A DNA stretch of 59,313 nucleotides from an uncultured Lentisphaeria bacterium (GTDB taxonomy: Bacteria; Verrucomicrobiota; Lentisphaeria; JABSQK01; CAJWLW01): assembly GCA_913042885.1 (NCBI GenBank), contig CAJWLW010000003.1, positions 1 through 59,313 of the forward strand, in the 5' to 3' direction. A program made the translations under genes and the position numbers. Shown piece by piece: positions 10,406 through 18,500 of the stretch (positions within the stretch are counted from its first letter, which is position 1; every line of letters starts with the position of its first letter). The notes beneath the pieces are model-generated. The model worked only from the letters and a program-made list of their open reading frames with translations. It searched no databases and was not told where the DNA came from.

Positions 10406-13400
10406 CTATATTGCTCCGGTCTCGAAGCTCAGCAGATGCCGACCTGCAAGGCGGCATTCAAACGTCGACACACCATTTGCCACCTCAACCGATAGACCAC
10501 GCCCGTCCAGCGTGACCCGCGGTTCTTTGCAACGGGCCAAGACAAACCGAAACGATTGCAGTCCGGTGCCCTGGACGATTGCTTCAATGTTTTCGCCCGT
10601 TGATTCGATACGCTCGACGAACACCATCTTGTCCCCGGCCCCCAGCGCCAGGTCACCGCACCATGTCACACTCGCCATGTCATCACGCGGCATGGTCACC
10701 GGCATCGCAAGCTCGCCCAGGTGAAGCACCGCCTGCTCTTCAGGTGCATCCATCTCCCACCAGTCAATCCCGATGAAGTAAATCACCGTAGGTACTTTGC
10801 CGGGCTCGCCGTTGCGGGTGAAAACAGAATAGTTGACCCATTCCGAGCCGGAGAAACGTACCGGCCCCTGATGCTCCCGGGCAAGATCGCCGACCAACCC
10901 GCGCATCAGTGGCAGCAACTTTTCTTCGCCCGGATAGTTCCACAGCGTCAACAGCAGGGCGCGGCCCTTGCCGATCCTGTTTTCAACCAGTACCGGCGTA
11001 TCCGTGTCGCCGGCGAACCACAAAGGTGTTGCGCCTTTCATTTCCGCGTCGGCGACGTGAATCTTACGGGATGGATGGCCTGCCAATTCGACCAGCTTGT
11101 CGCCTTGGCGGATGGCGCTTATTTCGGCGCCCCTGCCCTTGATGCAAACGCCGAAAAGCTCCGTGAGGTCACCCTGATTGACCAGGTTTATTTCGCTGTC
11201 GCGTTCAATCCCGGTCGAAAGCTGCGGCACCGCCATCAGCAAGGTGCCGCCGGCTTCCACGTATGCCGCCAGCTTGCTTACCTGCGTCTCGGTCGCACTG
11301 TTCCAGCCGGGAAAGATCAGCGCCGGATAGCGGCAGAGTTTCGCCACGGTCGCCTCTTCCGGCACCAGGTCGGCCTTGCCATGGGGCGATGGCTGGAACC
11401 AGTGCTGCCGCCGTACTGGCGGGCCTTTGGGATAGTCCAAGCCGAACCTGATCCCCGGATAGATGACGTCCAGCAACTCGTAGCCGGCCTCCGGCGCGTC
11501 CGGCGCCCAGTGGGTGGCCAGCCCATCGTTGACGTCGTGCTGGAGAAAACCCAGGGCGGCGCCGGGTTCATAACACCCCTCATGCCATCCCCGCATCGTC
11601 TGGTGCGAGCCGTCCCACAGGTCGTATCGGCCCATCACGAAACCCAGTGTCGGCTGCGGCCCGTCCCAATAGTCGCGACTGCGCAGGAAATCCCAGAACG
11701 ACTGGTGAATCGCCAGGATTTTCCGCGAATACCCAAACGAGTCGTAACCGCGGCAATGGGGCAGAAAGGTGCCGGTGCGGTTCGGGTACGTCATGCCTTC
11801 GGTAAGAAAATCCGTGCAGCCGCCCATATAACAGAGCCGGTCGTGCAGTGTGATGATACGCTGCTCCTGCACGGAACCATTGTGAATGAACGCGTTGTCC
11901 TCGCAGTTGGAGCAGCCGAGGACAATATCGTAGGCGCGTGCCGTGCCCCGCTTGGCGGACAACGCCATCTCGGTCGAGACATAGCCGATTTGTATCCACA
12001 CTTCACAGGCACCGGCAGCGGCGCCGTAGCGGTACCACATCTGGTTGGTGTGAAAGGCGAGCCGGTACTTGCCGCCGTAGGTCTCTTTCAGCTTCTCGAT
12101 GAAGCGGTCGACAAATTCCCCGGGTGAATCCGCCATGAACGCATCGGGGTCCGGGCGTCGGGTGCCGTCGCGCAACAACAGCCCACCGGTCCATTCATCC
12201 AGGTCCTTCTGGTCGAACTGCGTCTTGGCGGGGTCGAGCCGGGTATACCCGTGGTAGATATGCCAATGGGTATTGAAAAACAGGCCGGAGTCCTTGATCA
12301 CCGCCCCCAGTTGCCGGCCGATTTCAGCAGACGTGCCATTGGCCAGCAGCGACCGCGGCGTGACCGCATTGCCCAACTCTATGTCATTGACGATGTCCGT
12401 CTCCAGGCGCAGCGCGTCGGGGCTGCCGGTGTACGAGGACTGGGTGATCAGTACCGAAAATTTTATCGCATCGGGATCGGCCACTGAACAAATAAAAGGG
12501 ATCCGGGTGCGATACGATCCCCGGTTCGTATTGATGCACAGGTCAACGTCGGAGGCCGGGTGCAGAGCTTCGAACGCCAATGAATGTTCGCCGGCCTCCA
12601 ACTGCTGAGGCAGCTGCACGGCAGACCTGATGGCATCGCCGCCTTCGATGGATTCTATCGTCTGCGGCTGGAGAAAAAGCAGCTTGATGTAGAACGGGCG
12701 CCCGGCATGACAGACACGGGGCACGCGGGTGAATTCACCATCCGTCTCGGTGAACAGGCACAGGTCCAGGGCAAAGATCGGTTCCCGCCGTGGATCGAAG
12801 TCGACGCCTTCGACGAGGTCAACGGAAACAGTGTTCTCCCCGATACGCAGCAGCTCAGGCGGCATGTCAATGATCAGCTCCATCTGATAAAACGGGTGGG
12901 CGCCCTGGTGGTGGTTTACAGAACCGGGTTGACGCACGTCGTTGATCATCTGCCCGTTGACTTTGATTTCCAGGGCCGGCTGCTTTTCCACACCCGGTTC
13001 AGTCGGGACTTCAGGCGTCCACGGCCACCCATAACGGGCGCCATGCAGATGGAAGAGACAACGGTTTTTTACTTTCTCATCCTGGTCTGCTGAACCGGTT
13101 GGGGAACCCGGCAGTTGATCGAGTGTGAAGCGCGCGGTTGCCGGGGCAAAGACGATCGTGCCCGGGCGCTCGTAACGATAGGCAGGCGTGCTGTCTTCAA
13201 AAAGCATGCGAGTCTGCGATTGGCCGGAAAACTGCCCGGCGTCGATGCGCAAGACCGTGAAACGCCCCCGCTGCTCGACCCGCGGCGACTGGCCGGCAGC
13301 TGGAGGCTCCGGTTGCGGAAACGGCCAGAGCGGTTCGCCATGCAGAGGTTGGCGTTCCTCCGGCAGGTCGGTCAGGACACGGACACCCTCAACGGCGCCG

Positions 13401-14017
13401 CCACTGCTCCCGGTAATGCGCAATCCAAGCGGCGCCGGGATGTCATAGGCGCTGCCCCCGGCGGTCTTGAGCAGGACGATATTGACGCCCTTCGACAGGG
13501 GTACTGCGAACTGTTCGTTGTTTGGCGCCAACAGACGATTCACATTGAGGAAATCCAGCGGCGCCCAGACAGCCCGGCCGTTCACCCACAAGTGATAGTT
13601 TACGGCTGCGGGCCACAGCCGGACTTCCTGGTCCCGGTCCGAATCGAGATAGACGCAGCAATACGCCACCCGCCAGGCGGTCCCCTGCGGCAGGAACGAA
13701 CGCTCAACCATCTCCTCCTTTCTGAGTTGGTCGCAAGCGGCCTTGAATGCTTTTTCCAGGTCGATGGAAAACTCGTCAGAACGCCACGCCTGCCACTCGA
13801 AAGTCTCGCCCTGGACACTGACGCTGTCGCCTTGCTTTGGACGCACTGCGCCCTGCCCGCCGGCGCCTGCGAGGAAATCGATCTCTGCCGCCGCCGGTTC
13901 CGAACGGTCATGGTGAAAGTCGGCATAGCCATAGAAGATCGGCCCCAGGACAAGCCAGTCCTGCACCCAGCCTTCACCAAACCGGTCGTGGCGATATAAT
14001 GTACGCTTGTCCTGCAT
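10406..14017 (-). CDS. Very large glycosidase-like protein with a C-terminal amidotransferase-like domain
   Basis: This 1203-residue protein has no signal peptide. The ATG at 14017 overlaps the preceding TGA by one base (TGATG), so the two are translationally coupled. The N-terminal ~230 residues look like a jelly-roll domain (VNYHLWVNGRAVW). More beta-rich sequence follows to about 600, then a barrel-like region with W/Y/H-rich loops (THWHIYHGYTRLD near 595, FHTNQMWYRYG, LTEGMTYPNRTG). Around 920-1040 is a domain like the trimerisation/GATase1 fold of GH42-type proteins (ALIFPGWNS, LAAYVEAGGTLLMAVPQ). A terminal beta domain ends the protein. It looks like a cytoplasmic relative of beta-galactosidase/GH42-type enzymes, but the catalytic acids are not assignable by eye. 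Its first codons are duplicated at 1051-1078. Confidence 0.85.
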   Translation of the reverse strand: MQDKRTLYRHDRFGEGWVQDWLVLGPIFYGYADFHHDRSEPAAAEIDFLAGAGGQGAVRPKQGDSVSVQGETFEWQAWRSDEFSIDLEKAFKAACDQLRKEEMVERSFLPQGTAWRVAYCCVYLDSDRDQEVRLWPAAVNYHLWVNGRAVWAPLDFLNVNRLLAPNNEQFAVPLSKGVNIVLLKTAGGSAYDIPAPLGLRITGSSGGAVEGVRVLTDLPEERQPLHGEPLWPFPQPEPPAAGQSPRVEQRGRFTVLRIDAGQFSGQSQTRMLFEDSTPAYRYERPGTIVFAPATARFTLDQLPGSPTGSADQDEKVKNRCLFHLHGARYGWPWTPEVPTEPGVEKQPALEIKVNGQMINDVRQPGSVNHHQGAHPFYQMELIIDMPPELLRIGENTVSVDLVEGVDFDPRREPIFALDLCLFTETDGEFTRVPRVCHAGRPFYIKLLFLQPQTIESIEGGDAIRSAVQLPQQLEAGEHSLAFEALHPASDVDLCINTNRGSYRTRIPFICSVADPDAIKFSVLITQSSYTGSPDALRLETDIVNDIELGNAVTPRSLLANGTSAEIGRQLGAVIKDSGLFFNTHWHIYHGYTRLDPAKTQFDQKDLDEWTGGLLLRDGTRRPDPDAFMADSPGEFVDRFIEKLKETYGGKYRLAFHTNQMWYRYGAAAGACEVWIQIGYVSTEMALSAKRGTARAYDIVLGCSNCEDNAFIHNGSVQEQRIITLHDRLCYMGGCTDFLTEGMTYPNRTGTFLPHCRGYDSFGYSRKILAIHQSFWDFLRSRDYWDGPQPTLGFVMGRYDLWDGSHQTMRGWHEGCYEPGAALGFLQHDVNDGLATHWAPDAPEAGYELLDVIYPGIRFGLDYPKGPPVRRQHWFQPSPHGKADLVPEEATVAKLCRYPALIFPGWNSATETQVSKLAAYVEAGGTLLMAVPQLSTGIERDSEINLVNQGDLTELFGVCIKGRGAEISAIRQGDKLVELAGHPSRKIHVADAEMKGATPLWFAGDTDTPVLVENRIGKGRALLLTLWNYPGEEKLLPLMRGLVGDLAREHQGPVRFSGSEWVNYSVFTRNGEPGKVPTVIYFIGIDWWEMDAPEEQAVLHLGELAMPVTMPRDDMASVTWCGDLALGAGDKMVFVERIESTGENIEAIVQGTGLQSFRFVLARCKEPRVTLDGRGLSVEVANGVSTFECRLAGRHLLSFETGAI

Positions 14018-15051
14018 CAAGGCTCGTCTGTCGCTTCAACAATTGCGGGTTCGCCGGTTCTGTGTGCCACTCGCACGGCATCGGCCACGGCAATATTCTC
14101 CAGGATCTCCGCCATCGGCACCGGTGACTGGCCGGTATGTACCATTGTTTTTATTTTCTCGACAATTCGGCGCATCCCGTGCGGGTGCGTGTGATCGTTC
14201 TGCGGTTCGCTGCGGATAGCCCCATGCTTGCCGATTGCGGCGGCGTAGAAACTGACCGTCACCTCTTCCCCGCCGCCGGCAGATTTCGTCAGCAGAACGC
14301 CGCCGGCCGGTTTGTCGGGCGCATCAACATAGTTCAAGCGGACGACATCGACATCCCCGTCGCCCATGACGTCGACGGACCGCACACCGGTACCGAAGAC
14401 GTGCTGGGCCGCGCTGATCGCGTGAATCAGGCCGTCCAGCCGTAATCCCACGCCACCATGGATGAGCCCGAGGTTCAACGGCGTTATCTCGGCCAGGCGA
14501 TTCCGGAAGTGGCTGAGCCCCGGTGTTTCCCGCATAATCGACAGCGACAGTATCGGTGTACTGTTGTCCCTGGCGAGTGCGGCAAGCGCGCGCGCGTCCT
14601 CCAAGCAGGAGGCAAACGGTTTGTCGACAAACGTCGGGACCCCTTTCCTGATGCCCGGCGCTGCCAACTGCGCGTGGTCTTCGCCTTCGGTCTTGCAGTC
14701 GCCGATGACGACGAGGTCAACGTCGTCCGACACCTCGTCGAGCGTTTCGCAGACTCTTGGTTTCGAGCCGAACACCCTCGCACCCAGTTCAGCCAGCTCG
14801 CGGTCTTCGTCCCACACCCTGGTGATTTCGAAGCCGTCGACACGGGGCACGGTCATTTCCATCGGCTCCCTGTAGGTCGTGTAGAAATAGAGATACGTCC
14901 CGCTCGCCTGCCACCCGTGCAGTGCCGAGCCGTCGGCAGCCGGCATCGGGCCGCGCAACAACGCGGGGTCATGTTCGTCCATCAGGATGCCGATGTACAT
15001 GGTGTGCGAGTCCATGCGAATCAGGCCGACTCGAATCTTCTTGTCATTCAT
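14017..15051 (-). CDS. Gfo/Idh/MocA family oxidoreductase
   Basis: This 344-residue protein resembles NAD(P)-dependent sugar/inositol dehydrogenases. The N-terminal part starts with a Rossmann strand (KIRVGLI) but lacks a canonical GxGxxG loop. A DKP motif (VPTFVDKPFA, about 140) stands where the family has EKP, giving the catalytic lysine. The C-terminal part carries the alpha/beta dimerisation domain (GGVGLRLDGLIHAISAAQH, where the His fits the catalytic histidine). The weak nucleotide loop and insertion after residue 20 place it in a divergent branch; whether it is an active dehydrogenase is uncertain. It is translationally coupled to the giant gene that follows. Two GGTTTSA heptamers lie just upstream of its ATG. 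Confidence 0.85.
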   Translation of the reverse strand: MNDKKIRVGLIRMDSHTMYIGILMDEHDPALLRGPMPAADGSALHGWQASGTYLYFYTTYREPMEMTVPRVDGFEITRVWDEDRELAELGARVFGSKPRVCETLDEVSDDVDLVVIGDCKTEGEDHAQLAAPGIRKGVPTFVDKPFASCLEDARALAALARDNSTPILSLSIMRETPGLSHFRNRLAEITPLNLGLIHGGVGLRLDGLIHAISAAQHVFGTGVRSVDVMGDGDVDVVRLNYVDAPDKPAGGVLLTKSAGGGEEVTVSFYAAAIGKHGAIRSEPQNDHTHPHGMRRIVEKIKTMVHTGQSPVPMAEILENIAVADAVRVAHRTGEPAIVEATDEP

Positions 15052-15062
15052 CCTATAGCTCA

Positions 15063-15154
15063 GGTTTCAGGTTTGACGCTCCCGTTGGTCACTCCCGCCA
15101 CTCGGCGCGCAGTTCGGCCTTCGGGGGCGTCAACCCCGAAACCCGAAATCCGAA
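15063..15154. repeat. Period-7 degenerate repeat units before the oxidoreductase start
   Basis: Two GGTTTSA units at 15063-15076 and three CCCGAAA-like units (CCCCGAA, ACCCGAA, ATCCGAA) at 15134-15154 occupy the spacer between the phosphatase stop (15162) and the oxidoreductase ATG (15051). They share the 7-base period, but not the sequence, of arrays at 23861, 33812, 36808 and 55421. Confidence 0.6.
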
Positions 15155-15161
15155 CACCGCT

Positions 15162-15803
15162 TCAGAAATCCTCCTTCAGCATGTCGACCCGATCACTGCG
15201 CATGTGGGCGGTGTCGTTGAGGCAGTGTATCAGCCACCCGTTGTCTGTGCGTTCGAACTCGTTGATGCAACAGTTGCCCTGCATCATGAACGGGAATCGT
15301 TCGAGGCCCAACCCCAGGACGCCGAGGGCCAGGAGTTTGTTGACGACCCGGTGGGCAAAGACGGCAACGGTCTGGCCATGGCACGATGCCGCCAGGCCTT
15401 CAAGCGTGTTGAAGGCGCGGTTGTAGACGTCCTGCAAGGTGTCGCCGCCCGGCGGCTGGGCGCATTGGGGAGTGGTCTGCCACTGCTCGAGTTCCTCCGG
15501 CCATTTCACTGCGACATCGCTTTCAGCGTGACCGGTCCATTCGCCGTAGTCGAAGTCTGTGAACGCCGGTTCTGCGACCGCCTCCAGTCGATGCGGATCC
15601 AGCGTGATACAGGCCGTCTCGGTCGCTCGCGAAAGCGGACTGGTGTACGCCGCATCGATCTCTCGGCAGCGCAGTGCTTCTGCAACCAGCCCAGCCTGAG
15701 CCCGGCCGTTGTCGTTCAACGGCACATCATGACGACCACGGAAAACCTTCGCCCGGTTCCAATCCGTTTCGCCGTGCCTGATCAAAAGAATAGTCGTTGG
15801 CAT
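15162..15803 (-). CDS. Histidine phosphatase (phosphoglycerate mutase-like) family protein
   Basis: From ATG 15803 the 213-residue protein opens MPTTILLIRHGETDWN, the RHG signature with phospho-accepting His10. TSPLSRATETA carries the conserved arginine, DYGEWTG the acid Glu88, and VFAHRVV the second catalytic histidine (His151). The order and spacing match cofactor-independent acid phosphatases of the PGAM-like branch (alpha-ribazole phosphatase, phosphosugar phosphatases). An upstream in-frame start at 15929 would add 42 residues unlike the family and is rejected. It is the first gene of the minus-strand cluster, 110 bases before the oxidoreductase, and probably dephosphorylates a sugar phosphate. 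The natural substrate cannot be told. Confidence 0.9.
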   Translation of the reverse strand: MPTTILLIRHGETDWNRAKVFRGRHDVPLNDNGRAQAGLVAEALRCREIDAAYTSPLSRATETACITLDPHRLEAVAEPAFTDFDYGEWTGHAESDVAVKWPEELEQWQTTPQCAQPPGGDTLQDVYNRAFNTLEGLAASCHGQTVAVFAHRVVNKLLALGVLGLGLERFPFMMQGNCCINEFERTDNGWLIHCLNDTAHMRSDRVDMLKEDF

Positions 15804-16301
15804 ATGACGGTCACTGGTTGTGTTCTGATTCGCAACTTTAACAGGCGCATGGTCGATGCCGAAAAATTGCGACCAAAGGCGGCGGCGTACTTTGATCAGA
15901 CGCCAAAGAATTACCAGCCCGAAAGGCATGTGGGACTGAGTGATCCATCGGTAAACAGCTGCGGAAAATATCGTGAATTTGACGAAAAAGACGCCGTTTT
16001 TTTGCCGCGAAACCCCAACTGATGAAGTTCTCGAGGGCGGAACGGCGGATTTCCGGACGAAAAATCGGCAGTACTCGAAAACGGGTAAACCCTATGCTTG
16101 ATAAGGGCTTGAGGTGTATAGGCCACAATTTCACTCGTGGCAGCAGGTGAATTTTTAGTTTTTTTCGCGGCAGGGCCTTGGAATCCGCTGGCGAATATAT
16201 TATACCATGATTAACATTGTGGTGATAGCCGCAATTCTCGGCGTTGAGACACCGCCGGAAAACTCAAACTAATGAAGAAAACAAACTCGAGGGATCAGAC
16301 G
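15804..16301. other. Divergent intergenic region, AT-richer than its neighbours
   Basis: About 500 bases separate the phosphatase start and the LamG gene start. I see no convincing gene. Toward the LamG gene there are T-rich tracts (16150-16165) and a possible promoter: TTGGAA at 16178-16183, 17 bases, TATACC at 16201-16206. A GAGG ribosome-binding site lies about ten bases upstream of the ATG at 16302. The promoter call is weak. Confidence 0.4.
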
Positions 16302-17513
16302 ATGAAACGGTTATTGTTTTGTGCTATCGGATTGACAATGTGCGTGGCGTTCGCCCCGCGGGCAACGGCAGACTTGGAAGATGGGTTGATCGGTTACTGG
16401 CCAATGGACGACACCACCATGGTGCCGCCGGCGGGCAGGGGTTTTGACTGGGCCACGCCAAAGACACCGGAAGTCATATTCGGCGGGTATGCGTCCATTC
16501 CCGAGCCGACCATGGAGGTCGATGGTAAGGTCGGTAACGCGCTCGACATGTCGAACACGCCGGATCCGATCAACTTTGACGGCGTCGATATCGGCACCGG
16601 CGATTTCACGTTCGCCTGCTGGGTCAAAAACCCCAGCGGAAATAACTTTCTGTACCAGGACGGCGGCGGCGGCCAAGTACGCCTTCAAGTCCAGATCAAT
16701 AATTTCGGTCATGGCTCTGACTGCTCTGACGGTACTGGCTGGGAACGCCTCGCGATGTGGATAGAGGATGGCAGCGGCGGCAATGGTGGTATGACCTCGC
16801 AGATGGGCGCGACTTTCGGCAGGAAGCTCGGCTGGATTCATGTCGCCGGCGTTATCGACCGTGACAACGACGCCAACTCCAAGTTTTTCACAGACGGATT
16901 CTCGCTCGAGACGACGTGCGGAAATGGCCTCGCGGCCGGCGCAGGTGCGAACTTGAGTGAGGCAACGACCGGCCAAACACTGCACATCGAGGGCGGTTGG
17001 GGTGGCCAGATCGACGAGTTCGTCCTTTACAATCGCGCCCTGTCAGACGCAGAAGTCGAAGAGATTTTCCTGCGCGGTCGTGCCGGGCTGGCGGTTGTTG
17101 ATTCCGCTGCTGGTCACGTCTCCGACGGCGTGAACGCCGGCGGCGGCGCCGCCGGTGCGGATGGTTCGGATGGTTCGGATGGTGCAGCCGGTGCGGATGG
17201 TGCGGCCGGTTCGGATGGTGCAGCCGGTGCGGATGGTGCGGCCGGTCCGCAGGGTCCGCAGGGTAAGCAAGGTCCCGCCGGTCAGGATGCCAGCTGTGTC
17301 GACTGCGCGGATGTTGAAAGCGCCGTTTTCGACGTGGTCTGCAAGGTGTTCCAGGGCGAAATCGCCCCGAGCTCCAAAGACGCTGTGATCGAATGTGTTC
17401 AATCGATCGGCGTGCTGGCACTTCTCGGTACCGAAGTCTGCGACGATACGGATTGCCTGGGCACGATCATGGCCAACGTGGATAATCTCATCGCCGAAAA
17501 AACGGGCGAGTAG
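16302..17513 (+). CDS. Secreted LamG-domain protein with collagen-like repeat and cysteine-rich tail
   Basis: The ATG at 16302 is preferred over the one at 16272 because GAGG lies about ten bases upstream and it gives a clean signal peptide (MKRLLFCAIGLTMCVAFAPRATA). The mature ~380 residues hold a LamG/concanavalin-like sandwich (about 24-260: DGLIGYWPMDD, FTFACWVKN, GWIHVAGVID, GQIDEFVLYNRALSDAEVEEIF), then a Gly-x-y stretch (about 281-327) made of GADG, GSDG, GAAG, then GPQG and GKQG, and a tail with paired cysteines (CVDCAD, CKVF, CDDTDC). LamG domains bind glycans, and collagen-like triplets form rod-like trimers, so a cell-surface or matrix adhesin is likely, as inference. It stands alone, with a terminator right after the stop. 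Confidence 0.9.
   Translation: MKRLLFCAIGLTMCVAFAPRATADLEDGLIGYWPMDDTTMVPPAGRGFDWATPKTPEVIFGGYASIPEPTMEVDGKVGNALDMSNTPDPINFDGVDIGTGDFTFACWVKNPSGNNFLYQDGGGGQVRLQVQINNFGHGSDCSDGTGWERLAMWIEDGSGGNGGMTSQMGATFGRKLGWIHVAGVIDRDNDANSKFFTDGFSLETTCGNGLAAGAGANLSEATTGQTLHIEGGWGGQIDEFVLYNRALSDAEVEEIFLRGRAGLAVVDSAAGHVSDGVNAGGGAAGADGSDGSDGAAGADGAAGSDGAAGADGAAGPQGPQGKQGPAGQDASCVDCADVESAVFDVVCKVFQGEIAPSSKDAVIECVQSIGVLALLGTEVCDDTDCLGTIMANVDNLIAEKTGE
17154..17274 (+). repeat. In-frame tandem 9-base repeat coding the collagen-like stretch
   Basis: Repeated GGTGCGGAT, GGTTCGGAT and GGTGCAGCC units run through this segment, ending in GGTCCGCAG copies. They encode Gly-x-y triplets inside the LamG protein. Nearly identical units make copy-number change by slippage likely. 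Confidence 0.85.
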
Positions 17514-17533
17514 GCTGAATTAATTGCAATGAA

Positions 17534-17570
17534 AAGAGGAACCGCGTGCTGAGCGGTTCCTCTTTTTTTT
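17534..17570 (+). terminator. Rho-independent terminator of the LamG gene
   Basis: A perfect 12-bp stem (arms 17534-17545 and 17553-17564, AAGAGGAACCGC and its complement) with a 7-base loop is followed by an unbroken T run to 17570. It begins about 20 bases after the stop codon. Confidence 0.93.
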
Positions 17571-17649
17571 GCCCGCTTGCAGGGAATCGCCGCGCGGGAC
17601 GGATTCACCTCCGGCGGCGTGTCGCTGCACTCGGTATGCCGCGCCGTGA

Positions 17650-18402
17650 TCAGGTCAGGATGCGAATCAGGCGTTCGGGATCATTGGTGACGATGGCATC
17701 GGCGCCCAACTCGATGAAGCGGCGCATGTCGGGCTCGTCATCAATCGTCCACGGCCACACCGCTATGCCGCGGCAATGCGCCAACTGCATCAGTTCACCG
17801 GTGACATATCCGTGCCAGACAATCAGCGGTCCCAACTGCGTACGGGACGCCTGGCGGATGTAGGCGCGGTTGAAATCCGACTTGTCTTCCCGCTGCGCAA
17901 GTTTCTCGACTTCGGCATCGACGTTCAAACAGACCCGCAACTCACTGTCGCACCGATGCACATCAGGCGCCGTGTCGACATAACAGCCGCAAATCAGCAC
18001 CTCATCCTTCATCGCCGCGGCGTCGATTGCCTGCACCATCGCCGGAATGTCATCGGTGCGCGGGGCATCGATCAGAAGCAGCCCCCGACCTCTTCCAAAC
18101 TCAAGAGCTTCCGTCAACGTCGGCACCAGTTCCCCGGCATATCGCTGATCCTTCCAGCTGCCCGCGTCCAGCTCCTTGACGTCCGCCAGTGTCATGGCCG
18201 ACACAGGACCTGTTCCGTTCGTCGTCCGGTCGACGGTGGCGTCGTGCAGCAGGACCGGTACGCCATCCTGCGTCAGCCGCAGGTCGAGCTCGACGACATC
18301 AGCGCCAAGTTCAAACGCTTCGCGCATGGAAGCAAGCGTGTTCTCCGGTGCGCGTATTGAGTTGCCGCGATGGGCAACGACGATCGGTCCAGTCCGTGGC
18401 AT
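17650..18402 (-). CDS. Glycerophosphodiester phosphodiesterase
   Basis: From ATG 18402 this 250-residue protein begins MPRTGPIVVAHRGNS. HRG with His11 and Arg12, PENTL with Glu19, ELDLRLTQDG with the metal-binding acid pair, and LLHDATVDRTTNG with the second catalytic histidine are the full signature of the GDPD TIM barrel. WPWTIDDE and GADAIVTNDPERL at the end match the closing strands of bacterial GDPDs. It lacks a signal peptide, so a cytoplasmic role is expected: hydrolysis of glycerophosphodiesters to glycerol-3-phosphate and an alcohol. It follows the long FG-GAP gene by 94 bases and may have its own promoter at 18473-18500. Confidence 0.93.
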   Translation of the reverse strand: MPRTGPIVVAHRGNSIRAPENTLASMREAFELGADVVELDLRLTQDGVPVLLHDATVDRTTNGTGPVSAMTLADVKELDAGSWKDQRYAGELVPTLTEALEFGRGRGLLLIDAPRTDDIPAMVQAIDAAAMKDEVLICGCYVDTAPDVHRCDSELRVCLNVDAEVEKLAQREDKSDFNRAYIRQASRTQLGPLIVWHGYVTGELMQLAHCRGIAVWPWTIDDEPDMRRFIELGADAIVTNDPERLIRILT

Positions 18403-18472
18403 GATGTTTTCCCAGAGGCAGTTTCGAGTTGCAGATGTCAGAAATGCGCGAGTCGGCTTGTTGAACAGGTTG

Positions 18473-18500
18473 AATATATCGGGCCGAACCGGACGGTCAA
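18473..18500 (-). promoter_or_regulatory. Candidate sigma70-type promoter for the phosphodiesterase gene
   Basis: On the minus strand TTGACC (18500-18495), 16 bases, then TATATT (18478-18473) lies 71 bases upstream of the ATG at 18402. The -35 box overlaps the stop codon of the preceding gene. Pattern-based only. Confidence 0.45.

Noticed and set aside
10721..12127. 468-codon plus-strand frame opposite the glycosidase-like giant
   Set aside because: Antisense shadow; composition typical of mirrored codons.
17154..17274. Collagen-like repeat taken as phage tail fibre or CRISPR-like array
   Set aside because: In-frame 9-base coding repeat following a signal peptide and LamG domain; no spacers and no phage genes nearby.
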